This document shows positions 41,928 through 50,347 of a stretch of 64,000 nucleotides of DNA, one piece after another. Both the position numbers and the translations under genes were made by a program. Origin of the DNA: Polynucleobacter sp. MG-6-Vaara-E2 (lineage in GTDB: Bacteria; Pseudomonadota; Gammaproteobacteria; Burkholderiales; Burkholderiaceae); contig NZ_CP061303.1 in the NCBI RefSeq assembly GCF_018687695.1, positions 1,505,847 to 1,569,846 of the forward strand. Direction: 5' to 3'. Each line of letters starts with the position of its first letter. Within the stretch, counting starts at the first letter, position 1. The notes under the pieces are model-generated. The model saw nothing but the letters and a program-made list of their open reading frames with translations. It made no database searches and was not told where the DNA came from.

Positions 41928-43225
41928 TTAGTGCCCCAGCTTTTTCTAAAATTAAACAGCTCAGAGAAATACCCATAAACACATGCTGGCTGAAGTACTA
42001 AACCATAGGCAAAAACATAAGACAAGAAGCCCAAGATATTTGCCCGAACTGTTAAATGCTCATCGTTGAACATCGCCCTACCTTTAAGATACATTTGCCA
42101 ATTGAGTAAAAAAGCCATTGGCAAAAGCGATAGCGTCATGGGGCCTGCTATCCAAAAAATACCAAAGCAAGCGAGAATTAGTCCAGGAATAAAGCCAAAG
42201 GTAAAAGCAATATCCATCAGTGGAAACATCGTATTCCACCAAATATAGAGTGTGGATAGTCTAGGCTTAAAAAGAATCATGGGATTATCCTTAAAGGCCT
42301 CTATCAATCCCCGAGACCAGCGCCTTCTTTGACGAATAAATTTACTTAAGGTGTTGGGGCAATCCGTAAAAGCCAAAGCATCCTCAGCATGCCCTACCCT
42401 ATGACCTGCAGACAGAATTCTCCAAGTCAGCACAATATCTTCGCCAACCATTTCTGGCCAACCACCTAATTCTAGGACTGTTTTGCGGTCATATAAAGAG
42501 AACGCGCCTTGTGCTACTAAAGTGCCTTGAAATAAAGACTGAATCCGCTTGATAGTAGCAATGCCTAAAAAGTAATCCCACTCCTGCGCCTTAGTGATCC
42601 AGTTTTCTCGTGAATTGCGAATGAGAATTTCACCGGCAACTGCTTTGGTATTGATTGGATCTGAAAGGTATCGACCTACCAAGTGGCGTACGCCATCTTT
42701 CAATATATAGCTATCGGCATCAATTGAAATAATGATATCCGTCGTACATTTTACCAAACCATGATTTAGAGCAGATGCCTTGCCGCCGTTATGTCCCAAA
42801 TCAATGAGCTCTAAATTTGGATGTGCCGCCTGTAATGCTTTAACAGAATCAACAGTCTTATCACTAGAGCCATCATTAATCACAATGATGCGAATATCTG
42901 CTAGGTAGTCCTGTAGAAAAATTCCTGACAAGGTTGAGGATATTGAATTTTCTTCGTTATAGGCAGCAATTAATATCGTGACTGGTGGGTAGTGCTGATC
43001 AACAATGACTTTAGGACGACGATCCAGTAGTAGCGCCATCGCCACAAAGGCATTCATGAAGCCTGGGATGATGGCTATAAATGTAATTGTGAAGTAAGCG
43101 GGAAATGTTCCTATTTCATTGCTGAGATCTGAGAACCAAGGCTGGGAATACCAAAAAGAAAATCCCATCCAACCTAAGGAAAATAGCAGGGAAATAATAA
43201 ATTTTGCTTTTACTGAGAAGTACAA
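41924..43225 (-). CDS. Processive family 2 glycosyltransferase (PgaC/cellulose-synthase-like)
   Basis: 433 aa. Two N-terminal membrane helices, the GT2 catalytic domain with ILIAAYNEENSISSTLSG, DGSSDKT, the metal-binding DADS, and the processivity motif QRRRWSRG, then three or more C-terminal membrane helices. The architecture is that of poly-N-acetylglucosamine or hyaluronan-type synthases. With the overlapping deacetylase-barrel gene, it should polymerise and secrete a polysaccharide, probably under c-di-GMP control from the neighbouring GGDEF/HD-GYP pair. Confidence 0.88.
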   Translation of the reverse strand: MYFSVKAKFIISLLFSLGWMGFSFWYSQPWFSDLSNEIGTFPAYFTITFIAIIPGFMNAFVAMALLLDRRPKVIVDQHYPPVTILIAAYNEENSISSTLSGIFLQDYLADIRIIVINDGSSDKTVDSVKALQAAHPNLELIDLGHNGGKASALNHGLVKCTTDIIISIDADSYILKDGVRHLVGRYLSDPINTKAVAGEILIRNSRENWITKAQEWDYFLGIATIKRIQSLFQGTLVAQGAFSLYDRKTVLELGGWPEMVGEDIVLTWRILSAGHRVGHAEDALAFTDCPNTLSKFIRQRRRWSRGLIEAFKDNPMILFKPRLSTLYIWWNTMFPLMDIAFTFGFIPGLILACFGIFWIAGPMTLSLLPMAFLLNWQMYLKGRAMFNDEHLTVRANILGFLSYVFAYGLVLQPACVYGYFSELFNFRKSWGTK

Positions 43226-43263
43226 ATTATATTAGTCGCAAAAATTAAAGAAATTAGTGGATT

Positions 43264-43527
43264 TTATAAAAGCAAGTCATTGCTAAAAATTTGAATTTGA
43301 CCATCGTGTGCATGACCATCTCGAATTTTTTTCTCCGCAATTGAAAGAAGCTTTAGTTGATGCTTTTGAAAAAGGGTTGCAGCATCACCTTGAACTGTAT
43401 CAGGATCAACATCCTCCAGAGCTTCGTAACTAAAGTGACATAAGAGAGTCTCACCGTTTAACTTAGCCGCATAAAAAATGCCACCATCCTCGGCAAGTAC
43501 AGGCGGTCCTATGAATTCGATTTTCAT
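43264..43527 (-). CDS. DUF1488 family protein
   Basis: 87 aa from ATG 43527 (MKIEFIGPPV); an earlier in-frame start overlaps uspA. Matches DUF1488: short alpha/beta protein, SYEALEDVDPD, and SIAEKKIRDG. Function unknown. One nucleotide separates it from the UspA stop; a gap of 38 bp leads to the GT2 gene. Confidence 0.75.
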   Translation of the reverse strand: MKIEFIGPPVLAEDGGIFYAAKLNGETLLCHFSYEALEDVDPDTVQGDAATLFQKHQLKLLSIAEKKIRDGHAHDGQIQIFSNDLLL

Positions 43528-43528
43528 A

Positions 43529-43969
43529 TCAATTAAGCACAATGACGGGAATAGGGCTATGAAGAACAACTTCACAGGCCTCACTACGTAAAATCAATCC
43601 AGATAGACCAGTGCGCTTATGAGAAGACATCGCAATCGCATCTGCCTTAGATTTTTTGGCCGCCTCTAAAATACCATCAGCAATATTGGGATGGATGATA
43701 TGCATAAACTTAACATTGAGACTAGAGCCTAATTGAGTCTTAGCTTTTGCACATAATTTTTTTGCAAACTCCGAACACGCTTTTTTATGAGCCGCCTCTG
43801 ATACCAGTGAGTTATTGACACTTTCGGTATATACGAATGGCGCCAATGGGTCGGATACATAAACTAAGACAACCTCAGCATTATCTAACTTGGCTAACTT
43901 TGAAAGTTTGTTAAGTTCTTTTTTAGTAATTGCATCACCACTAATGGGAACTACTATTTTTTTAAACAT
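43529..43969 (-). CDS. UspA-domain universal stress protein
   Basis: 146 aa with the UspA fold: MFKKIVVPISGDAI start and the ATP-loop region SSHKRTGLSGLILRSEACEVV near the C-terminus. The usual G-(S/T) of the phosphate loop is R-S here, so ATP binding may be altered. First gene of a likely operon uspA-DUF1488-GT2-deacetylase. Confidence 0.85.
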   Translation of the reverse strand: MFKKIVVPISGDAITKKELNKLSKLAKLDNAEVVLVYVSDPLAPFVYTESVNNSLVSEAAHKKACSEFAKKLCAKAKTQLGSSLNVKFMHIIHPNIADGILEAAKKSKADAIAMSSHKRTGLSGLILRSEACEVVLHSPIPVIVLN

Positions 43970-44162
43970 AATTACCCTTTTTATTCATTTCATAAAATTG
44001 TAAATTGACCGGTATATGATCTTCCGAGAAGGAGTCATATATAAGCTCATACTATAAGTGCATACCCTAAGTAATTTATTCACTCTAGAGAAGATTTGGC
44101 TATTACTTTCAATATGATGGAATATAGCTCAATACTTAACTACCCTGGTCAATAAGCAACCT

Positions 44163-45638
44163 ATGTCAAAACATCAGCAATATAAACGCTCTGATTTAGC
44201 CAGGATTGCAGCCATTGTGATGGAGGAAAAAGGTCTTGAGCCTAATTTTTCCAAAGAAGTCCACGAACAACTAGACGCCATTAATCTGCCAGCAGAAGAT
44301 AACGATCCTCTTGTTAAGGACCTCACCAATCTCCTATGGTGCTCTCTAGATAATGATGATTCAAAAGATTTAGATCAATTAACAGTATGCAGTGATGCTG
44401 GCAATGGAAATCATAAAATCTATATTGCCATAGCGGATGTCGACGCCCTCATTAAAAAAGATACTCCTATTGATGAGTATGCTAAACATAACACCGCATC
44501 GATCTATACCTCTGCACGAATTTTTCCGATGCTGCCAGAAAAACTATCTACCAACCTCACTTCCCTCAATTTTGATCAAATCAGGCTGGCTTTAGTTACT
44601 GAAATTGTTGTTGGCAGCAAAGGAGAGATCTTAGGCTCGACAATTTATAGAGCGAAGGTACACAATAAAGCAAAGTTAGCTTATGACGCCGTATCAACTT
44701 GGATCGAGGGCAAAGGAGAAATGCCAGCCGCAATGGCTGCTGTTCCTGGCATGGATCTACAGATCAGGGTCCAAGATGAAATTGCGCAGCGATTACGTTT
44801 GAAGCGGCAACGGGCTGGATCACTGCAGCTAGAGATTTTCCAGCCAAAAGCTGTTTTTGAAGGTGAACATATTATAGGGATTGCCGAACAGGTTCATAAC
44901 CGTGGTAGGCAGCTAATAGAAGAGTTCATGATTGCAACTAATGGCTCGACTGCGCGTTTCCTACTCAAAAAAGGTATCCCTTCTCTACGAAGAGTGGTTC
45001 GTAGTCCAGACCGATGGTTACGCATTGTTGAACTTGCCAAGCAGTATGGGGAAGTATTACCTAATGAAGCCAGCTCTAAAGCTCTATCGGAATTTTTAGC
45101 CAAACGGCACGAAGCGGACCCCCTGCGCTTTCCCGACCTATCTCTGGTCGTTATTAAACTAATGGGTCCAGGAGAGTATGTTTTAGAGCAGCCAGGGGCT
45201 ACTCCGATCGGCCACTTTGGTTTGGCCGTTCAAGATTACATGCATTCAACAGCGCCAAATCGACGCTATCCCGATTTAATTACCTTACGCATGCTCAAAA
45301 AAGCTATTAATAATGAGTCTAATGCATATGAAACCCAGGAACTTTATGCATTAGCCCTCCACTGCACAACACAGGAGGATGTCATTCGTAAGGTGGAGCG
45401 CAGAATGCGCAAATCTGAAGCTGCGCTATTTTTAGAGCCCTATATTGGCAAAGACTTTAATGGCGTGATTACCGGCATTACGCCAAATTATGGGTGGGTC
45501 AGGATTTTCAATCCCCCTGCCGAGGGAATGCTTCTGAAGCTTCCTAAAGATGTATCCATCGGAAATAAGGTACGGGTAAAACTAACATCTACTAATGTTG
45601 AGATGGGTCACATCAATTTCATGCAGGTTGCCTTCTAA
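44163..45638 (+). CDS. RNB-domain (RNase II/R family) exoribonuclease
   Basis: 491 aa. The catalytic acid cluster lies in LWCSLDNDDSKDLDQLTV (about 59-76), followed by the RNB body (FPMLPEKLSTNLTSLNFDQ; PNRRYPDLITLRML) and a C-terminal S1-like fold (FNGVITGITPNYGWV). Shorter than full RNase R and with no N-terminal cold-shock domains. It should degrade single-stranded RNA 3'-5'. It stands alone between the divergent uspA and the convergent DUF1003. Confidence 0.9.
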   Translation: MSKHQQYKRSDLARIAAIVMEEKGLEPNFSKEVHEQLDAINLPAEDNDPLVKDLTNLLWCSLDNDDSKDLDQLTVCSDAGNGNHKIYIAIADVDALIKKDTPIDEYAKHNTASIYTSARIFPMLPEKLSTNLTSLNFDQIRLALVTEIVVGSKGEILGSTIYRAKVHNKAKLAYDAVSTWIEGKGEMPAAMAAVPGMDLQIRVQDEIAQRLRLKRQRAGSLQLEIFQPKAVFEGEHIIGIAEQVHNRGRQLIEEFMIATNGSTARFLLKKGIPSLRRVVRSPDRWLRIVELAKQYGEVLPNEASSKALSEFLAKRHEADPLRFPDLSLVVIKLMGPGEYVLEQPGATPIGHFGLAVQDYMHSTAPNRRYPDLITLRMLKKAINNESNAYETQELYALALHCTTQEDVIRKVERRMRKSEAALFLEPYIGKDFNGVITGITPNYGWVRIFNPPAEGMLLKLPKDVSIGNKVRVKLTSTNVEMGHINFMQVAF

Positions 45639-45675
45639 AACTATATTGCTCAATTCGTGGGTCGAAATGGTTGAA

Positions 45676-46191
45676 TTATTTACGATAAACATCCAATTTC
45701 TGACTCAAAGCCTCAACCGCTTTAGTCAGAGCAAAAAGTTCTTTTTCTTTCATCATGTCTATTTTTTGATGAAGTAATTCGATTTCTAACTCTGCTTTTA
45801 CGTTCACCTCAAAATCATTATTAGCCTGCTGCCTGTCGATTTCTGAAAGTCGATTTTGACTCATCATAATTGCCGGCGCGGTGTAAGCTGCCTGAAATGA
45901 CAACATTAGATTGAGCAAGATATAAGGATATGGATCCCAAACATTGGCATTATTTAGCGAGTTATAAGTAATCCAACCCAAAATACAAATACTCTGGATG
46001 ATGATGAATTTCCAGGACCCCACTGTCTTCGCTACCGTGTCTGATATTTTCTGGCCTGTAGTTAGCCCGCCCTTAGCTTGCTCAACATGGCCTGAAATCT
46101 GGGCTGGAATGCTCGCTCTGTGTGTTCGCCTATGAATACGCAGGGCCTCCAAAGTTTGTAGCTCTTGATTGGTAGGTACGTGAATTATCAT
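45676..46191 (-). CDS. DUF1003 membrane protein
   Basis: 171 aa with two hydrophobic helices (about 65-81, 88-107) and the family block PYPYILLNLMLSFQAAYTAPAIMMSQNR, then a helical, charged C-terminal coil. Function unknown. Convergent with the RNB gene (37 nt apart). Confidence 0.88.
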   Translation of the reverse strand: MIIHVPTNQELQTLEALRIHRRTHRASIPAQISGHVEQAKGGLTTGQKISDTVAKTVGSWKFIIIQSICILGWITYNSLNNANVWDPYPYILLNLMLSFQAAYTAPAIMMSQNRLSEIDRQQANNDFEVNVKAELEIELLHQKIDMMKEKELFALTKAVEALSQKLDVYRK

Positions 46192-46336
46192 GGGGGCTCT
46201 CCTATTGAACTTCCACTCTACACCCTTTTAAATAAAAAACCACCGAAGGAAGTTTTGGTATTTCTTGGTGGGCTCAGTAGCACAGCGCATTAGTAGCACA
46301 GCAAAACAACCAGTATTACTCGTGAAATAATTTGAT

Positions 46337-47524
46337 CTACGTCTCTAGCTTAGCTTGATTGGGCCTTTCGACCCAAAAAGCCATCAACACAAATGCCACC
46401 AATGCGCATCCGCCTGAAAATAAGAATGCATACAGTGGCGCAATGGATTCGTATATCCAGCCAAAGATAAATGAGGCTGGAAAGAGCATTAACCCTGTTA
46501 TTAAATTGAACCAGCCAAAGGCGGTACCAGCCAGACCTTTTGGCGCAAAGTCTGCGACTAAGGCTTTTTCAACCCCCTCTGTTGCTGCTTTAAATAATCC
46601 GTAAACCACAAAGAGCGCAAATATTTGATAAGTGGAAAGTCCTGGTAAGCCCATACAAATGTAAAAAAATGCAAAAGCAATCCAAGCAATCAAAATAAAT
46701 CGCTTGCGGCCAAAAGTATCTGATAGTGCGGATAAGGGAGTGCCAAACAAAGTAGTAATTAAAGAGATTGCCGCCCATAAAAGAGGGATTTGCTCTTGTG
46801 GAACCCCCGCCTCTCTTGCTCTTAGCAACAAGAACATGTCAGATGAATTCGCCAAAGCAAAAATACCTGCCACAACTAGATATCTTTTGAATTGATTTGG
46901 CATCCCCTCAAGCGACCAGCTAAATTTACTTGCTTGTGGAACAGCCTCTCGCTTTGGTTCTTTAATGCACAAAGCAAGAGTAATGGTAATTACAGCCGGA
47001 ACAATGGCCCATAGAAAGATATCTTTGAGCGCTACCCCCATAGATAAAAACATCGCCGCTAATAGTGGTCCGATGACTGCACCCGCGTTATCCATTGAGC
47101 GATGCAAGCCATAGGTAATACCTCGCTGATTTTCATTCACACTCTCAGCTAAGAGGGCATCACGGGGGGAACTTCGAAGACCCTTACCCATTCGATCAGT
47201 AAAGCGAATTGCTAAAACCCATAGCCATGAATTCGCAATCACAATCAGGGGTCTACCAATACCAGCCAGCGTGTAGCCCAAAACAATCCAAGGCTTGGCT
47301 TTTTTTGTACGATCAACAATCACGCCTGAAACTAATTTAAAGATACTAGAAGTGGCCTCAGCAATGCCTTCAATGATTCCCAATGCCTTTGGCCCAGCCA
47401 TTAAGACTGATGCTAGGTACAAAGGCATCAAAGGGTAGAGCATCTCACTGGCCGAATCATTTACCAGGCTGATGAAACCAATAAGCCAAACAGTACGAGG
47501 AAGAGCGAGAATTGTTTTAAACAT
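46337..47524 (-). CDS. Major facilitator superfamily transporter
   Basis: 395 aa, about 12 membrane helices. Conserved VNDSASEMLYPLMPLYLAS and the A-loop-like ADxxGRKR variants (DTFGRKR at about 262-268; DRMGKGLRSSP near 110-120). Belongs to the DHA/YqgE-like group close to multidrug or sugar/organic acid exporters; the substrate is not inferable. The divergent DUF3147 gene starts 80 bp away. Confidence 0.9.
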   Translation of the reverse strand: MFKTILALPRTVWLIGFISLVNDSASEMLYPLMPLYLASVLMAGPKALGIIEGIAEATSSIFKLVSGVIVDRTKKAKPWIVLGYTLAGIGRPLIVIANSWLWVLAIRFTDRMGKGLRSSPRDALLAESVNENQRGITYGLHRSMDNAGAVIGPLLAAMFLSMGVALKDIFLWAIVPAVITITLALCIKEPKREAVPQASKFSWSLEGMPNQFKRYLVVAGIFALANSSDMFLLLRAREAGVPQEQIPLLWAAISLITTLFGTPLSALSDTFGRKRFILIAWIAFAFFYICMGLPGLSTYQIFALFVVYGLFKAATEGVEKALVADFAPKGLAGTAFGWFNLITGLMLFPASFIFGWIYESIAPLYAFLFSGGCALVAFVLMAFWVERPNQAKLET

Positions 47525-47603
47525 TACAAGCTCAATTTACTCTTGTTTTGTCGTTTTAAACGATATTCCTATAATGGGGTGGGCATACACAATAAAGGCT
47601 TCT

Positions 47604-47954
47604 ATGGCTTGGATTATTACCAAATACTTACTAACAGCAGGAATGGTTGTATTCATTTCTGAAGTGGCTAAGCGAAGCGATAGATTGGGTGGCTTTATTG
47701 CGGCATTGCCCCTAATGACCCTTTTAACCCTTGTATGGCTGTACGTAGAAAACCAGCCTGAAGAAAAAATAGCAAACCACGCCTATTACACCTTCTGGTA
47801 TGTGATTCCGACATTGCCTATGTTTCTTTTGTTTCCACTCCTACTGCCAAAGCTAGGATTCTGGATGACGATGGGGGCAAGCGTTGTGGTGACAGTTATC
47901 TGCTTTGGCTTATTTGCTTTGCTGATGAAGGGCTTTGGGGTTGAACTGCTGTAA
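47604..47954 (+). CDS. DUF3147 family small membrane protein
   Basis: 116 aa from ATG 47604 with AAAGG 5 nt upstream; earlier in-frame starts lie within the MFS gene. Four hydrophobic helices and the family segment SDRLGGFIAALPLMTLLTLVWLY. Function unknown. It ends in a hairpin terminator. Confidence 0.8.
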   Translation: MAWIITKYLLTAGMVVFISEVAKRSDRLGGFIAALPLMTLLTLVWLYVENQPEEKIANHAYYTFWYVIPTLPMFLLFPLLLPKLGFWMTMGASVVVTVICFGLFALLMKGFGVELL

Positions 47955-47982
47955 AAGTGTGTAGTAATCGCCTACACACTTT
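47955..47982 (+). terminator. Terminator of DUF3147 gene
   Basis: AAGTGTGTAG / CTACACACTT stem with loop TAATCGC and a short T-run, immediately after the stop codon. Confidence 0.75.
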
Positions 47983-47993
47983 CGAGCACCCCC

Positions 47994-48014
47994 AGCGTTA
48001 CTTAAAGTAACGCT
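47994..48014. repeat. 21-bp palindrome AGCGTTACTT-A-AAGTAACGCT, copy 2
   Basis: Differs from copy 1 (37527-37547) only in the central base. The surrounding bases are not similar, so only the palindrome is conserved. Confidence 0.8.
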
Positions 48015-48160
48015 TACATGACCAAACCTCACCTTTAGTCTCAAAAGCTGGCTTTTTGTGATGTTTAGGTCCTGTTTAGGTTCTCTGGTTATGAGTCGTG
48101 TTGATGATTCTTCTGCCCGCCTTCAGATTCTTTTATGTCAGTTGTGAGCAGGCTAAATGC

Positions 48161-48187
48161 ATTTATGCGTAGATATTTCGCATAAAT
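48161..48187. repeat. 9-bp inverted repeat ATTTATGCG / CGCATAAAT
   Basis: Perfect arms with a 9-bp AT-rich spacer, about 200 bp upstream of the alanine-rich gene. It could be an operator for that gene or a transcript hairpin; no T-run. Confidence 0.55.
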
Positions 48188-48384
48188 ACGTATAAAAATT
48201 GTACGGGAGTTTGCGTAATTCCTTAGTCCCATATTAGTCGAAAGTAGAGTCATGTCCAGCCCTTTTAAGCTAAAAATTAGTCCAATCCCAGGTGAACTAG
48301 AGTGGGCGTACAATTTATTTAAGTCTTCTTTGTTGCTTTGGCCTTCGTCAAATTACTCCTCGAGGGCAAATATGAGGAAGCTAT

Positions 48385-48885
48385 ATGCAACACGACATTA
48401 AAAAAATCTATGCCAAACTAGTCGCTCTTGAAGTTGAAATGAGTGATTTACGTCAAGGGTATGCGCTTTCCAATAAACGCTATACCGAGGCTCTGGGCTC
48501 CCTTAAAGAATTGACTATGCACGCGACTGAAGCCGCTAAACGCGCTGCTAGTGCAGCTGAAAAATCAGCACTCGCGGCCAGAAGTTCGGCATTAGCAGCT
48601 AAAGAAGCCTCCAGTCAATTTATTCTAAGTGCCGCAGAAGCTGCTGCAGATGCTGCGGCATCCGCTGCTGAGGCGGCAATTGAGGCTGCGGCATCCGCTG
48701 CTGCGGCAGCTGCTGCGGCTGCTGGTGCAGTTGCCCATCAAGCTGAAGCCTCTTCTCTACAAGCATCTACAGAAGCTGCAGAAGCAACCCGCATTGCAAC
48801 AGAAGCTGCCGCTGAGGCGGTACGCATGTCTAATGCCGCAACAGAATCTGCTCGCTCAGCCAGAATCAATCAGAAACCTGAGTAA
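48385..48885 (+). CDS. Alanine-rich coiled-coil protein
   Basis: 166 aa, start supported by GAGGA 8 nt upstream. An N-terminal helix (KIYAKLVALEVEMSDLRQ) precedes a long run of alanine with glutamate/serine/threonine/lysine at heptad-like spacing (AAEAAADAAASAAEAA; AAAAAAAAAGAVAHQAEA). Predicted wholly helical; no signal peptide, membrane span or known domain. Its repetitive Ala codons suggest a single expanded repeat. It precedes the prepilin peptidase by 11 bp and could be co-transcribed with it. Confidence 0.7.
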   Translation: MQHDIKKIYAKLVALEVEMSDLRQGYALSNKRYTEALGSLKELTMHATEAAKRAASAAEKSALAARSSALAAKEASSQFILSAAEAAADAAASAAEAAIEAAASAAAAAAAAAGAVAHQAEASSLQASTEAAEATRIATEAAAEAVRMSNAATESARSARINQKPE

Positions 48886-48896
48886 TTTCCTCTAAT

Positions 48897-49385
48897 ATGG
48901 CCATACCATCTAATGGACACTACTTAACACTCGTCTCTTATTTTGGCTTTTGTTTTACGCTCATTGCTTTAGCTCTAATTGATATGAAATCGTTAAGGCT
49001 GCCAAATTACCTCACCATCCCACTTCTACTATCCGGGGTTGTGCTAAGTTTTTTTGGCGTAACCATTCCCATTGCAGATGCAATATTGGGTGCGACACTT
49101 GCTTATGTCACCCTCCTAATAACACAGCTTCTCTATCAAAAGCTTACCGAGCGACATGGTCTAGGCTTTGGCGACATTAAGCTTGCTGCGGCCCTAGGTG
49201 CCTGGCTCGGATGGCAGTCTTTACCGGAAATATTAATCATTGCCAGCATCAGCGCTAGTATTGCTGGAACGATTTACCTCATCAGTACAAAGCAAAATCG
49301 ATACGCCTTATTTGCTTTCGGGCCCTTCTTAATAGTAGGAGCTTTTGTAACGCTCTTTACGAATCCAGCCCTTTTACGCCTTTAG
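48897..49385 (+). CDS. tadV: Prepilin peptidase (A24 family, TadV/CpaA-like)
   Basis: 162 aa with about five or six membrane helices. Catalytic aspartates sit in LIDMKSLRLPNYLT and GLGFGDIKLAAALGAWLG (GxGDxK signature). This short, single-domain peptidase lacks the N-methyltransferase part of PilD and matches Flp-pilus processing enzymes. Convergent with tadC. Confidence 0.92.
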   Translation: MAIPSNGHYLTLVSYFGFCFTLIALALIDMKSLRLPNYLTIPLLLSGVVLSFFGVTIPIADAILGATLAYVTLLITQLLYQKLTERHGLGFGDIKLAAALGAWLGWQSLPEILIIASISASIAGTIYLISTKQNRYALFAFGPFLIVGAFVTLFTNPALLRL

Positions 49386-49401
49386 CCTGCTTATTATATG
49401 T

Positions 49402-50337
49402 TTAATGTGTAGCGCGCATTAATGGCAGGATAGTATGAATGATGTTGATTACTGCCGGCCCAAGGATCACTACAAACAGCGCCGGAAAAATGCACAGTAT
49501 CATTGGGATCGTGAGCTTGACGGGAATTTTGGCTGCGGCTTCCTGTGCCAACATTTTTCGCTTACTGCGCAGACCTTCTGCAGCCACCTTCAATGAATCA
49601 GAAACGCTCGTACCAAACCGCTCGGACTGAATCAACATAGCCACTAATGAATGGATATCTTCCACGCCAGTGCGCTCAGCAAGATTGCGCATAGCGTGCT
49701 CACGTACAGCGCCAGCACGCAACTCTAAATTGAGGATATGGAACTCTTCAGATAGCGCTCTACTCTTAATGCTCAACTCCTGACTGACGCGCATTAGAGA
49801 GCCATCCAAGCCTAAGCCAGCTCCAATACAAACGCGCATTAAATCCAATGCATCCGGAAAACTTTCGAAGATTTCTTGCTGCCTTGCTTTAATTCTTTGA
49901 GAAAGATAAAAATTAGGAAAATAATATCCTGCCGTAGCGAGACAAAAAGAGGTCACAAGAACACGGAAAGTACTATGGCTGGCACCTGAAAATAAATACA
50001 ACAATAGATAAACTGTTGGCAGCATTAAAGTCAGCAGTGTTTTAGCAGTGAAGTAAATTAGAATGATCTTCTCACTGCGGTATCCGGCCCTTAAAAATCG
50101 AATCCGATCTTCTGAGGTTTCCCACTCTTCATGCGGCATCGAAAACGTCACCAACCATGCCACGACCTTGCGCGCATAAAGTTCTAGCGGATCAATTGGT
50201 TCGGACTGCGTAAGCAGGGACTCGTTCTTAATGGTTAAGAGGCGCTCATCTATTCGCCTTGATTGAAATCCTTCAATAAAGTAAAAGCTGGCGCCCGTCA
50301 CTAGAATAAATAGGATGGAGAGGAAAATGATTTCCAT
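49402..50337 (-). CDS. tadC: TadC, Flp pilus inner-membrane platform protein
   Basis: 311 aa T2SSF-domain protein: hydrophobic N-terminus, GLGLDGSLMRVSQELSIKS and LIQSERFGTSVSDSLKVAAE in the cytoplasmic domain, and two C-terminal helices. Together with TadB it forms the inner-membrane platform. It ends the minus-strand tad operon; 10 nt separate it from tadB. Confidence 0.92.
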   Translation of the reverse strand: MEIIFLSILFILVTGASFYFIEGFQSRRIDERLLTIKNESLLTQSEPIDPLELYARKVVAWLVTFSMPHEEWETSEDRIRFLRAGYRSEKIILIYFTAKTLLTLMLPTVYLLLYLFSGASHSTFRVLVTSFCLATAGYYFPNFYLSQRIKARQQEIFESFPDALDLMRVCIGAGLGLDGSLMRVSQELSIKSRALSEEFHILNLELRAGAVREHAMRNLAERTGVEDIHSLVAMLIQSERFGTSVSDSLKVAAEGLRSKRKMLAQEAAAKIPVKLTIPMILCIFPALFVVILGPAVINIIHTILPLMRATH

Positions 50338-50347
50338 AGCGCTTCGC

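Larger units (their letters stand above)
47983..48384. other. Gene-free stretch with two palindromes
   Basis: About 400 bp with no supported gene. It holds the second copy of the 21-bp palindrome (47994-48014), a 9-bp inverted repeat ATTTATGCG / CGCATAAAT (48161-48187), and the promoter of the alanine-rich protein. A 74-codon minus-strand frame (48089-48313) lacks a ribosome-binding site and any family and was not called. Confidence 0.6.

Noticed and set aside
48089..48313. Seventy-four-codon minus-strand frame
   Set aside because: No ribosome-binding site, no family resemblance, and it lies in palindrome-rich spacer.
48629..48895. Leucine-rich alternative frame in the alanine-rich gene
   Set aside because: Shadow of GCT/GCG repeats; the alanine frame has the ribosome-binding site and uniform composition.
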